Made by a program: the position numbers and the translations under genes. Under the pieces are notes generated by a model. That model made no database searches and was not told the origin of the DNA. It was given only the letters and a program-made list of their open reading frames with translations. Positions 38,185 to 47,199 of a DNA stretch of 64,000 nucleotides are shown piece after piece. Origin of the DNA: Deinococcus ruber (GTDB lineage: Bacteria; Deinococcota; Deinococci; Deinococcales; Deinococcaceae); contig NZ_BMQL01000021.1 in assembly GCF_014648095.1 (NCBI RefSeq), forward strand, positions 27,394-91,393. Direction: 5' to 3'. Each line of letters opens with the position of its first letter. Within the stretch, counting starts at the first letter, position 1.

Positions 38185-38200
38185 AATAGGGGGTGGGAGA

Positions 38201-38818
38201 GTGCCTCGAAATTATGAAGTGGTACACCATCGGTTACAGGAAGCCGCCCTGGAGTTATTCCTTGAGTTCGGCTACGATCAGGTCACGACCACCGAGATTG
38301 CAACGCGGGCAGGCGTGACTCAGCGCACGTTTTTTCGGCATTTTGCAGACAAGCGGGACATCCTGTTCGAGCGCGAAGAGACGCTGTGTGCTGTTCTCAC
38401 GGCTGCGGTTGCAAGTGCGCCGCCTCACCTGACACCGGTACACGTGCTGTTGAACGCCTTCCAGAGTGCGGAACCCATGCTGGAGGCACACCGTGCCTTC
38501 GTGGAGCCCCGGTACGCGGTCATCGCCGCCACGCCAGCCCTGAGCGAGCGGGAACTGACCAAGGTGGCCACACTCACCGCGCTACTGGCCGCGGCGTTGG
38601 AGCAACGTGCCGTCGAGCCGGGCCTCGCGACCCTCATTGTTCAGACCAGCCTGGCAGCCATGAACCACGCGACGAAACGGTGGCTGACCGATCGGTCATG
38701 CAGATTGAGTGTCCACCTTGATCGCAGCTTTGCACTGCTTTCGCAATTGTTTGCTGATAGTCAGCCACAGGAGGCTGAAAGAGCTAATCAAGTCACGCCC
38801 ACCGCTAGAAACGGCTGA
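38201..38818 (+). CDS. TetR-family transcriptional regulator
   Basis: 205 aa. The N-terminal HTH is typical: ALELFLEFGYDQVTTTEIAT then RAGVTQRTFFRHFADKRDIL. The rest is a helical ligand domain. GTG start after GGGAGA. Two identical GTCAG-CAA-CTGAC operators lie just upstream, between it and the divergent ABM gene, so it should repress both. The inducer is unknown, perhaps a quinone or the ABM substrate. Confidence 0.92.
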   Translation: MPRNYEVVHHRLQEAALELFLEFGYDQVTTTEIATRAGVTQRTFFRHFADKRDILFEREETLCAVLTAAVASAPPHLTPVHVLLNAFQSAEPMLEAHRAFVEPRYAVIAATPALSERELTKVATLTALLAAALEQRAVEPGLATLIVQTSLAAMNHATKRWLTDRSCRLSVHLDRSFALLSQLFADSQPQEAERANQVTPTARNG

Positions 38819-39057
38819 AACACCTTCATGGTTCCTCTGCTCATCTTGCCCTCAAGACCTGCTGACCCGACAGATGTTATGAGACTGCGCCCCCAGTACG
38901 GGACACTTTCAAGCTGTGGACGGGGAAAATGTCGTTGGGGGCGCAGGATGAGTGTGTGAAGCGGTAAGCTGGTCAGCAGAGGTACTGGTGTGGAACGACT
39001 TGCGCAACGCCAACCGGTCGCGCGGTTGCTGCCATCGTGGCGGGTGGATATCTGCGT

Positions 39058-39747
39058 TTATGGGACGTCGTTCATCGAATCGCTACGGAGGGCATACCCA
39101 TATCGCTGCACCGTGCGCAGATAGGTGTGTGCGCCGATGTCGTGGAGTTTACTGCGGAGGTTGGCCATATGCACCGTGATGACATTGCTGTCCGCCCCGA
39201 GCGCACCCTTTGTTTTTGTTTTTTGCAGGAGTTCCTGGCGTGAAAACACGCGCCCAGGCTCTTGCATCAGGAGCGTCAGAAGTTCGAATTCGGTGGGCGA
39301 CAAGCCAACTTCCTGCCCTCGATACAATACGAGGTGCTGCTCCACATGAACGGTTAATTCCCGCAGTTCAAGAATCGCCCCTCCCCCATCGCGCAACTGC
39401 ACACCGATGCGTGCCAGGAGCTCTGGGAGCGCGAACGGCTTAACGACGTAATCGTTCGCTCCCAGCGTCAACAGTTCGACTTTTTCATCCACGGCATCAC
39501 GGGCTGTCAGCACGATGATCGGCACCTCGCTGTTTTTGCGCAGCCGCCTCAGGATGTCGCGCCCATCTCCATCGGGCAGTCCGAGGTCCAGCAGCACCAA
39601 GTCTGGAGTCTGTTCGCGTGCCTGCGTGAGGCCGGTGATGATGGAGCCCGCCCGTGTGACAACATACCCTGCGTCCGTCAGGTCGAAGTGCAGGAGACGA
39701 GCGATATCGTCGTCATCTTCGATGAGCAGGAGGTGATGCGGGGTCAT
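39058..39747 (-). CDS. OmpR-type response regulator, canonical, no adjacent kinase
   Basis: 229 aa. Complete receiver: acidic pocket EDDDD, phospho-acceptor D54 in VLLDLGLPDG, Thr in IVLTAR and Lys in YVVKPF. Winged helix with LSPTEFELLTLLMQEPGRVF and VITVHMANLRSKL, ending VQRYGYALRS. It is the intact relative of the atypical regulators at 26020 and 49459, which share the PDG(D/S/R)GRD block after the acceptor. An orphan: no histidine kinase is next to it. Confidence 0.93.
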   Translation of the reverse strand: MTPHHLLLIEDDDDIARLLHFDLTDAGYVVTRAGSIITGLTQAREQTPDLVLLDLGLPDGDGRDILRRLRKNSEVPIIVLTARDAVDEKVELLTLGANDYVVKPFALPELLARIGVQLRDGGGAILELRELTVHVEQHLVLYRGQEVGLSPTEFELLTLLMQEPGRVFSRQELLQKTKTKGALGADSNVITVHMANLRSKLHDIGAHTYLRTVQRYGYALRSDSMNDVP

Positions 39748-40475
39748 ACCCCTATGATGTCAAGAAGTCTTTTGCGGCGTCTTGAGTTCATCATCATCTT
39801 GAGAGACGCTCGTCGGAGAGAACCCCGCATTTCTGGCAGGTACGAGGGACAGCGCGAGGTCATCGCCTGATTCCATAGTGCAATTCTGCCTTCACAGGAC
39901 CCCTGGTACGTGCTGCACGCATCCCGCGTTTGGCGTACGTCAGGAGAGAGCCCCGCTCAGCAGGGCCGTGCGGTGAATCTCAGCGAACGTAGGTGCGGTA
40001 CTCGTCCAGATCCGGCGTCGGCGGCTGCCCTACATCGAGCGTCTTCAAGACTCCAGATACCAGACCTTCCTAACTGCCTGGGCACTGGTTGGGACGCTGC
40101 CAACCGTGCGGGTGATGTCGTGCACGATTCCTGAACGGGCGGCCACCACACACGGTTGGTGCAGGACGAAGACTCGCTTTGTAATCGCAGCGCCCCGCCG
40201 ACCGCCAGCGGGATCATAGTTGCTCATCTTGCTACCTGCATAAATCGGATACGCCTTGTAGGCAGACAATCAGTAGGACAGTAGGTTGGCACTGCAGGGA
40301 GATGCCCTGATCGTCTGTCCCAACTTACGCAGGGATCAAGAGAGGGTGGACCATCAGGGCCCTGCTCAGGAGATACCATGGAGAGAGCAACGCGACCGAC
40401 CTTCCGCACGTGCAGATGTTCCTCGTCAATGTCCTGAGTGGCGCAGGTCTCGGGCACTCTTCAACGGAGAAAGCA
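39748..40475. other. Gene-poor stretch with a degenerate MITE
   Basis: About 730 bp. Contains the MITE relative at 40229-40339 and, at the right end, the ribosome site of the flavoprotein gene. A short minus-strand frame around 40045-40224 (ITKRVFVLHQPCVVAARSGI) looks weakly coding but has no support. Confidence 0.45.
40229..40339. mobile_element. Degenerate relative of the 133-bp MITE
   Basis: 111 bp. Left end TTGCTACCTGCATAA and right end, reverse complemented, TTGATCCCTGCGTAA, close to the MITE ends. The interior is shorter and different and there is no TA duplication, so it is old or a sister subfamily. Confidence 0.55.
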
Positions 40476-41732
40476 ATGGATGAGGCGATGACGAGCAGTG
40501 ACGTTCCAATTCCTTCCAGAAGCCCGGAGGAGACGCCAGATACTGAGCTGCTGATCATCGGAGCTGGTCCATTCGGGCTGGCGCTGGCGGCCTACAGTCA
40601 GCACCTGGGCATCCCACACCGCGTCGTCGGCAGGCCAATGGAGTTCTGGCACACCAATATGCCGGAAGGGATGTACCTGCGCTCGGCCTGCGACTGGCAT
40701 CTCGACCCCACCGGCCACGCCACCATCGAACGGTTCCTGAGCGAGCGTGGCCAAACGTCAGCCGAAGTCGAACCGCTGTCCCGGGCGTTCTATCTGGCGT
40801 ACACCGAGTGGTTTCAGCAGCAAAAAAAGATCGACCCGGTGCCCGAGTATGTCCAGCAGCTCGACAGCTTAAAGCCGGACGGTCATCTGTTCCGCGCCAC
40901 GCTGGAGGACGGTCAGAGCATCACCGCGCGAAACGTGGCGCTGGCGGTCGGCTTCAAGTATTTCAAGTATGAGCCGCAGGACCTCCTGGAGCGCCTGCCG
41001 GCTGGCCGCTTCTCTCACACCTGCGATCTGGTGGACTTCAACAGCCTGGCCGGAAAACGGGTGTTGATCCTGGGTGGACGGCAGAGCGCCTTCGAGTGGG
41101 CAGCGCTGCTGCACGAGGCCGGGGCGAGCGCTGTGCATGTTTCCCACCGGCACGACAGCCCAGCCTTTGCTGCTGCCGATTGGTCCTGGGTGGGACCACT
41201 GGTCGAGGCAATGGTGGACGACCCCGCCTGGTTTCGGAGGCTGTCGCCGCAGGAGCAGCAGGAGGTGTCTCACCGCCTGTGGTCAGAGGGCCGCCTTAAA
41301 GTTGAACCCTGGCTGGAATCGCGGGTGCGGCACGACAGCGTTCACCTGTGGCCCAGAACGGAACTGGCCTCCTGTGAGGAATTGAAGGACGGGACGTTGC
41401 GGGTTACGTTACACAGCGGTGAATCTGTAGAGATTGATCACATCGTGCTCGCGACGGGCTACCGAGTTCGGCTGGAGCAGGTACCGTTTTTGGCGGCTGG
41501 TAATTTGCTGTCTCAGCTCCCGACCCACGACGGATTTCCAGCACTGGACGAGCACTTCCAGACGTCAGTGCCCGGCCTGTACATCACCAGTCTGGCGGCT
41601 GGGCAGGCATTCGGGCCGTTTTTCGGCTTCACCATTTCGGTCCGCACGTCGGCCCGGCTGATCGGTCAGGCTGTCTCCGACGCACTCAGGCTCAGTCCTC
41701 AGCCTTCCCATTCCTCGGAAGGCTCCCTCTGA
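40476..41732 (+). CDS. FAD/NAD(P)-dependent monooxygenase-like oxidoreductase
   Basis: 418 aa from ATG at 40476, with CGGAGA upstream. The FAD-binding Rossmann motif is LLIIGAGPFGLALAAYSQHL (about 25-44) and the second dinucleotide motif is KRVLILGGRQSAFEWAALL (about 195). A C-terminal HIVLATGYR is the ATG motif of flavin monooxygenases. It resembles N-hydroxylating or lysine/ornithine-type monooxygenase relatives, but no siderophore genes are nearby, so the substrate is unknown. A degenerate MITE lies about 140 bp upstream. Confidence 0.88.
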   Translation: MDEAMTSSDVPIPSRSPEETPDTELLIIGAGPFGLALAAYSQHLGIPHRVVGRPMEFWHTNMPEGMYLRSACDWHLDPTGHATIERFLSERGQTSAEVEPLSRAFYLAYTEWFQQQKKIDPVPEYVQQLDSLKPDGHLFRATLEDGQSITARNVALAVGFKYFKYEPQDLLERLPAGRFSHTCDLVDFNSLAGKRVLILGGRQSAFEWAALLHEAGASAVHVSHRHDSPAFAAADWSWVGPLVEAMVDDPAWFRRLSPQEQQEVSHRLWSEGRLKVEPWLESRVRHDSVHLWPRTELASCEELKDGTLRVTLHSGESVEIDHIVLATGYRVRLEQVPFLAAGNLLSQLPTHDGFPALDEHFQTSVPGLYITSLAAGQAFGPFFGFTISVRTSARLIGQAVSDALRLSPQPSHSSEGSL

Positions 41733-42066
41733 ATGTCTGCATCCAGGTGGACAGGAAAGCGCTCACCATGTCGGTCATCACACGCCCACTATGAGCGGGA
41801 TGGGCTCGACGGTTCTCTTCACTGTGACCGCTCCGGACGGTGCTGTTCTTGCGCGGTTAGACCTTCAAGATGCTGGTCACTTCCTCCCGGACGACGTCAC
41901 CATGCTCCCCAACCCGCCGCCCACCGCCGTAGCAGTGGCAGCGTTCAGTTCTGACCATACCCTGCTTGCCAGACGACGTCACCGACCGCGCTCTGGCCGC
42001 TTCGTCGGGTAGCCGACGGGCGGGGTATTCGCAGTCTCCTCGCGCTCGGCGCATGTTCAGCCGCGG
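41733..42066. other. Stretch left of IS66 copy 1, with a possible short ORF
   Basis: 334 bp. A plus-strand frame from 41791 (MGSTVLFTVTAPDGAVLARL) looks protein-like for ~60 residues and may be the start of a gene lost to the IS insertion. No ribosome site is convincing. Confidence 0.35.
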
Positions 42067-43581
42067 GTCTGTGATTAGCGGCCCATCGAGTGTGCGACAC
42101 TCGGTCAACGGGTAACGCTGGTCAGGTTCGCAACCGGGTCCTGACCGCGCAACCGCGCGGTCTCCACGGTGGACTTGATGCGCATGTAGGTCTGCGCGCC
42201 CACTGCGTTCTTGCTGCACTGCGAGACGTTCCTCGCCATCACCACGGTCCGCAGGCTCCGTTCCGCCGCGTTGTTCGTCGGTGGAATATCCGGGTCCTTC
42301 AGGAACCGCCACACCCTGTCCAGCACGTCCTGTTTCAAGATCCCCGGTCGGAGTCGCTCGTTCGCGTTCGATTTCAGCGGTGCTCGGTTCAGTAGGGTGT
42401 TGAGGCGCAGGGTGAGTTCCTCACCCTGCTGCGCATATGCCGCCCGCGTATACACGCCTTTCGTCACGTCCCGGTGCAATCGGACGCCCTCCCGGAACAC
42501 CTGCGCGACCCGCAGTCCGTACAGCTCTCCACGCCCAGGTCGACCCTGCTCCCCGGCTGCGACCTCATCCGCGTTGCGGATCAGGTGCACCAAGCACTTC
42601 TGCTGCCGGACATCCTGCAGGAACCGGCTGTCGTACGAAGCGAAGCGGTCACTGACCAGGACGCCGGCAAAGTTCTGTCCCAACCCGTCCCGGACGTCCA
42701 CGTTCGTGTGCCGCAGGTTCGCGCGGAACACCACAGTGTCCGCACTCCGGAAGACCCCCACCCAGGCGTTCTGGGTGCCGATCCGCCAGCCGATGTCGTC
42801 GTGATGGACGAACGGTGCCTGTTGCACGTGTGTCTGCAGGGCATCTACGTGAGCGGCGAGCGGGCTGCCGTCGGCGGCAAGCCGCTGTGCGGCTTGCGTG
42901 ATCGCACCCTGCGTGATGTGGATGCCGCCGAGGAGGTGCATGACTCGCCCGATTCGACGGACGGGCAGGCCCACCTCGTGATGGAGGGTCTGAAGGGTGG
43001 CATGCAGCATGGGTCCGAGTCGATGGGCGGTGGCGCCTCTCTGATCGGCGTGCAGGTCAGGATGATCACCCCGCACCCTGTGATGACACTGGGGGCATGC
43101 CATGACGGGCACGGTGTATTCGGTGACCTGTATGGCGTTCTGGGGGGTGAGTTCCGTGACCCAGGCCTTGTCGTGACGGGTCAAGATCAGCGGTCCCATG
43201 AACCCACAGCGCACACAGGTGTTTGGTGTGTCGACCTGCACGGTCGCTGTGATCTGTTGCGGCGTGGGTGGTGCCTTGTGCGCGAACGTACCTTCACCAG
43301 GACGCCGTCCTGGTGATTGAGGATCGGCCGTCTGCTGCTCCCGGCTGAACGGAGCGGCGTAGTTGCGGGCCCGTCGTTCCAGTTCTTCAATGCGCTTCTT
43401 GAGGCGTGCGTTCTCAGCCTGGAGTGCGGCGTTCTGCGCGATCAACTGGTCGATCTGCTCGGCTTGGCGACGGATGATCTCGAAGAGATCCTCTCAGTCA
43501 CCTTGGGAGCCATGGAGAGCATGGTAGCGGTCAGGGTGCCCGGCTGGAAAGCCGGGCACCCTAGGGACGCTAATCACAGAC
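42067..43581 (-). mobile_element. IS66-family element, copy 1
   Basis: Bounded by inverted repeats GTCTGTGATTAGCG (left 42067; right ends 43581), followed by partial matches further in. Length about 1515 bp, one transposase gene. It abuts the broken IS5-like transposase on its right. I see no 8-bp target duplication, which suggests later recombination. Confidence 0.8.
42105..43501 (-). pseudogene. IS66-family transposase, early frameshift
   Basis: 446 residues are open from 43445. Zn-ribbon (CVRCGFMGPLIL ... CPQCHH), the DDE core with HHDDIGWRIG, SDRFASYDS and the C-terminal NNAAERSLRTVVMARN motif all read through. The natural start is GTG at 43501, but compared with copy 2 (TENDLFEIIRRQ) one base is missing near 43487, so the first few codons are out of frame. 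A downstream TTG at 43445 could still give a nearly full protein. Confidence 0.8.
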
Positions 43582-44189
43582 CGCGTGTTGATGGTGCATG
43601 CCCTGATACCCAGCGTCGGCAGAAGTTCGGTGTCAGGATGGATGGCCGTCTTCGACTCCCTCAGGCGTCGAAGATCGTGCGTCGCCCCACGACCCGTGGC
43701 AACGCAGAGGCTCTGCGTGGTGACCGGATGGATCAGAAGTTGCAATTTCAGCGTATGGCTCTTCTTTTTCCCGCTGTATCACGCCCGCTTTTTTTTGGGG
43801 GCGTTCGCATGGCACTTCACGCACGTCGACCACGGCCGCTATCCCCACCGTGTCGGTATCCTCAAGGTCTTCTTGCCAGGCAGGGAACAGCGCCCACTCT
43901 GCCGCAGCGCGTCTTTCACCCGGACGACGGTTCGCAGCACCGTCGTTTCATGCCTCCGCCACGCCTGACCCAGCGGGAAGAACGTCCGATCTTCCTGCCA
44001 GCATTCCAGCGTCAACAGCCGGTGCGCGCCCATCGGTAAGGCCGGCGGGCGTCCCGACGTGCGTGTGTTGGCCTCTCGGTCGTGGATAGCCGCTTCTATC
44101 TGAGCGAAGGTCTCCGGATCGACCCCAGTGCGTCGGCGAACAGCCGTCCCATTCAGCTGTCGCGCTTCTTCATCCATCAACGCCGTCAT
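43582..44189 (-). pseudogene. IS5-like transposase, 5' part, cut by IS66 copy 1
   Basis: Starts MTALMDEEARQLNG at 44189 and reads a helix-turn-helix DDE-type N-terminus (GVDPETFAQIEAAIHDREAN, HRLLTLECWQEDRTFF). A first shift near 43845 leads to VVDVREVPCERPQKKAG, a second near 43740 to THDLRRLRESKTAIHPDTEL. It ends at the IS66 right end. The C-terminal catalytic part is gone. Confidence 0.75.
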
Positions 44190-44226
44190 GCCCTCCAGCC
44201 TCCCGCGCTTCGTTCGCAGGAGGTCG
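44166..44226 (-). repeat. IS5-like 5' end next to the RCC1 gene (left side)
   Basis: Minus-strand CGACCTCCTGCGAAC followed ~25 bp later by ATGACGGCGTTGATGGATG. A matching stretch in opposite orientation is at 46729-46787, so the RCC1 gene lies between inverted IS ends. Confidence 0.6.
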
Positions 44227-44303
44227 ATTGGGTTTCTCCCGTGTTCCGCAGTTCGGGAAAAGCGGGAGCCACTGCCCAGTCACTACTGGGCGACCAAGGC
44301 AGG

Positions 44304-46472
44304 TCAGGGCGTGGGCTGAGCGACCCCGCTGATCGAGACAGGAGTGGGCACGGTACTCTGCGTCGTGCTGTTGTTGCCCAGTTGGCCGTAGAAGTTGTAC
44401 CCCCAGCCCTGCATAGTGCCGTCAGCCTTGAGGGCCAGACTATGGCTGCCACCGCCCGCCAGGGCCACCACATTCGAGAGGTTCGACACCGGGGCCGGCA
44501 CGGCGAAGCCGTAGACGGGGAAATTGCCCAGTGGCCCGTTGGTGGTGCCATTGCCCAGTTGCCCGTTGGTATTGAGGCCCCAACTCTGCACCGTGCCATC
44601 GGCGTTCAGGGCCAGACTGTGATTCCCGCCGCCACTCGCCACCGCCACCACATTCGAGAGGTTCAGCACCGTGACCGGCACGCTGCTGTTGGGGTACGAC
44701 GAGTCGGCCTTAGGAGACGCCCCGTTGCCCAGTTGTCCGCCCGTGTTGCTCCCCCAGCTCTGCACGGTGCCGTCAGTCTTGAGAACCAGGCTATGACCCG
44801 CACCGCTCGCCACCGCCACCACGTTCGTCAGTCCGCTCACCGTGACCGGCACCGTGCTGGTTATGGTGGTACCGTTGCCCAGTTGCCCGGAACTGTTCTC
44901 GCCCCAGCTCAGCACCGTGCCGTCGGCTTTCAGGGCCAGACTGTGATTCCCGCCGCCACTCGCCACCGCCACCACATCCGTCAGGCCACTCACCGTGACC
45001 GGTACCGTGCTGCTTGTGGTGGTGCCGTTGCCCAGTTGCCCCTTGGAGTTGTCACCCCAGCTCTGCACCGTGCCGTCGGCTTTCAGGGCCAGACTGTGGA
45101 CACTCCCACTCGCCACCGCCACCACCTTTGTCAGGCCACTCACCGTGACCGGCACCGTGCTGTCGGTGGTCGTGCCGTTGCCCAGATCCCCAAGACCGTT
45201 AAAGCCCCAACTCTGCACCGTGCCGCCCGAGGTGAGGGCCAGGCTATGGTACGTGCCGCCCGCGACCGCGACCACGTTCGTCAGTCCACTGACCGTGACC
45301 GGCACCTTGCTGTTTGTGGTCGTCCCGTTACCCAGTTGACCATAGGAGTTCTCGCCCCAGCTCTGCACCGTGCCGTCGGCTTTGATGGCCAGACTGTGCA
45401 AGGATCCAGCGGCGACCGGCACGACCTTCGGCCCCACGCCCGTGACCGGCTGACTCAGCAGCGGCCTTCCGGCAGCGGCGGGGCAGGTCGTGCCGCTGTA
45501 CATCTGCAACGTGTGCGCCCCCAACGCTTTCACGGTCACGCGGAAACGGTTGGGGAAGCTGGGTGAGCTGATGTTGGTGATGGCCGCGCCGTCGTTGCTG
45601 CACAGCACCGCCGACACGCTCACGCCGTTCCGGTCGAGCAGTTTCAGGTCGTAGAAGGCGGGCAGACTCTGATTGCCAATGGTCGGGAATTGCGTGTAAT
45701 TGCCGTAGGTCTTGGTGGTGGGGTTGTACTGCTGCACCTCCGACGTGAGGCTGAGGCCCTCCTGTGCCGCCACCACGTTGAGGCTGAAATTGAAAGGGTC
45801 GTTCTTCGGGTTGGCGTCGGCGGGCAGGCTGACGGCGAAGGTGACATACGCGCTCGCCCCCGGCGCGAAGGTGCTGGCGACCTGCCAGCCGACGTTCTTC
45901 ACGCTCGCTACGTTCAGCCCGCTGGTATCCACGTTGCTCACGTCCAGCCCCGTCAGATAGGGACTGGCCCCGGCATCGGTCTGGACCGTTTGGGTCGCGG
46001 TGTCGAGACGGGTCGCCTGCCCGGTGGTCAGGCTGGCCGCTTTGCTGCTGGCGTCGGAGCCGTCGTAGTAGGTGACGCTGCTAAAAGGCGTGCTGCCACC
46101 GTTCGGCACCACCGGCACAAATTTCAGGCTGTTCAGCGTGACGCCGGTCTTGTTCGTCACCCTGAAGCTGGCCTGCACGTACCGGGTGCCGCCGATCACG
46201 AAGGTGAGGGCGGAGATGCGCTGGAACGTGAAGGCGGGGTTGGCGGGCGAGTTGGCGTCGGGATTGACGATCACCAGTCCCTGCGACTGGAGGGCCGACT
46301 CGACGCTGGCACTGAAATCGGACGCGCCGACATTCTGGAAGTGGATGGTATAGCCGCTGCTGGGCGTCTGGTTCGTGGTCGCGGTGCTGGGCGGGGTGAC
46401 GGTGGCAGCGGGCTGAGCGCAGGCGGCGAGCAGGAGGGTGGGCAGCAGGAGGGTCAGCGCGGCTCTGTTCAT
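44304..46472 (-). CDS. RCC1-repeat lipoprotein
   Basis: 722 aa from ATG at 46472 with AGGAG upstream. Lipoprotein signal ALTLLLPTLLLAAC. Residues ~25-360 form two beta-rich regions (NPAFTFQRISALTFVIGGTR; LPADANPKNDPFNF; FPNRFRVTVKALGAHTLQMY). Then seven RCC1 blades of ~50 aa, each of the form VVAVASG...HSLALKADGTVQSWG...GQLGNGTT, enough for a seven-bladed propeller. It is probably an outer-surface binding protein. The blades are also strongly repetitive in DNA. A decayed paralogue is at 22222. Inverted IS5-like ends flank the gene. Confidence 0.9.
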   Translation of the reverse strand: MNRAALTLLLPTLLLAACAQPAATVTPPSTATTNQTPSSGYTIHFQNVGASDFSASVESALQSQGLVIVNPDANSPANPAFTFQRISALTFVIGGTRYVQASFRVTNKTGVTLNSLKFVPVVPNGGSTPFSSVTYYDGSDASSKAASLTTGQATRLDTATQTVQTDAGASPYLTGLDVSNVDTSGLNVASVKNVGWQVASTFAPGASAYVTFAVSLPADANPKNDPFNFSLNVVAAQEGLSLTSEVQQYNPTTKTYGNYTQFPTIGNQSLPAFYDLKLLDRNGVSVSAVLCSNDGAAITNISSPSFPNRFRVTVKALGAHTLQMYSGTTCPAAAGRPLLSQPVTGVGPKVVPVAAGSLHSLAIKADGTVQSWGENSYGQLGNGTTTNSKVPVTVSGLTNVVAVAGGTYHSLALTSGGTVQSWGFNGLGDLGNGTTTDSTVPVTVSGLTKVVAVASGSVHSLALKADGTVQSWGDNSKGQLGNGTTTSSTVPVTVSGLTDVVAVASGGGNHSLALKADGTVLSWGENSSGQLGNGTTITSTVPVTVSGLTNVVAVASGAGHSLVLKTDGTVQSWGSNTGGQLGNGASPKADSSYPNSSVPVTVLNLSNVVAVASGGGNHSLALNADGTVQSWGLNTNGQLGNGTTNGPLGNFPVYGFAVPAPVSNLSNVVALAGGGSHSLALKADGTMQGWGYNFYGQLGNNSTTQSTVPTPVSISGVAQPTP

Positions 46473-46728
46473 TGGTTCGCTCCTGTCCCGCGCTGTCCCG
46501 GAAGGAGAGAGCCGGCGGAGCCAGGACCGCTGGGAATGACGATCGGGCGGCTGGCCGCCAGCACCGGCCATTCGCCCAGGCGCTGTCCGGCGAGCGGCTG
46601 ATCGCTGGTTGGGACGGATGCGGAGAGCTGCGGCGCTCCCGTCTTTGCTTCGCATTGTGCGTTCACCGCTCGAGTACAGCACATAGGCCGTTAACTCAGT
46701 GTGACGCGCTGCGGCTCGGCATTCGGTC

Positions 46729-46787
46729 GACCTCCTGCGAACAAAAAGCGGTCAGCTGGAGGGGATGACGGCGTTGATGGATGAAGA
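46729..46787 (+). repeat. IS5-like 5' end next to the RCC1 gene (right side)
   Basis: Plus-strand CGACCTCCTGCGAAC followed by ATGACGGCGTTGATGGATG, the inverted counterpart of 44166-44226. It runs straight into the antisense C-terminus of an IS5-like gene, so the junction is a rearrangement. Confidence 0.6.
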
Positions 46788-47160
46788 GACCTCCGGCGAA
46801 CGTCACGAGGAGAGAAGCAGGGCGTTGTACAGACCTGCCAGAAGGCGCAGTCGGAGCTGGAACCGTCGACGGCGATGTCGGTGGACGCTTGACAGACATC
46901 GAAAGATCTTGAGGCAGCGGAGGACATGGAGGGCGGGAAGACGGAGCCAGGATCAGGCTCGGTTGTTCTGTTGTTGGGCAGGGGTCAAGGGACGCTTTTT
47001 GGTGACGTTCGTTGGGGTACGAGCACACGGGTGTGCTCGTTGGATGCTTTGATACCCCGCATCGGCGATCAACTCCGTTTCTGGATGGAGCTTCGTTTTG
47101 GAAGCGCGGAAGAGGATCAGGTCATGGGTGGGCCTCACCCGATTTTGCGTAGGTCTGGTT
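46788..47160 (-). pseudogene. IS5-like transposase, 3' part, cut by IS66 copy 2
   Basis: Minus-strand frames carry THDLILFRASKTKLHPETEL and IADAGYQSIQRAHP, then LRCLKIFRCLSSVHRHRRRR and LRLLAGLYNALLL, the conserved C-terminal half of IS5-group transposases, with a frameshift between. The 5' part is replaced by the left end of IS66 copy 2. Confidence 0.7.
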
Positions 47161-47199
47161 GTCTGTGATGAGCGGTCGACCGAAAGGTCAAACGCCCAG

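Noticed and set aside
44304..45450. Regularly spaced ~150-bp repeats, CRISPR-like at first sight
   Set aside because: They encode in-frame RCC1 blades, with no short repeats and unique spacers, and no cas genes.
44082..46601. Plus-strand frames of 494 and 303 residues across the RCC1 gene
   Set aside because: They arise from the repetitive RCC1 DNA read backwards; the minus-strand product has a lipoprotein signal and seven blades.
46765..47052. Plus-strand frame starting MTALMDEE, apparently a transposase start
   Set aside because: Only the first ~25 bases match the IS5-like start; afterwards the sequence is the antisense of the transposase C-terminus.
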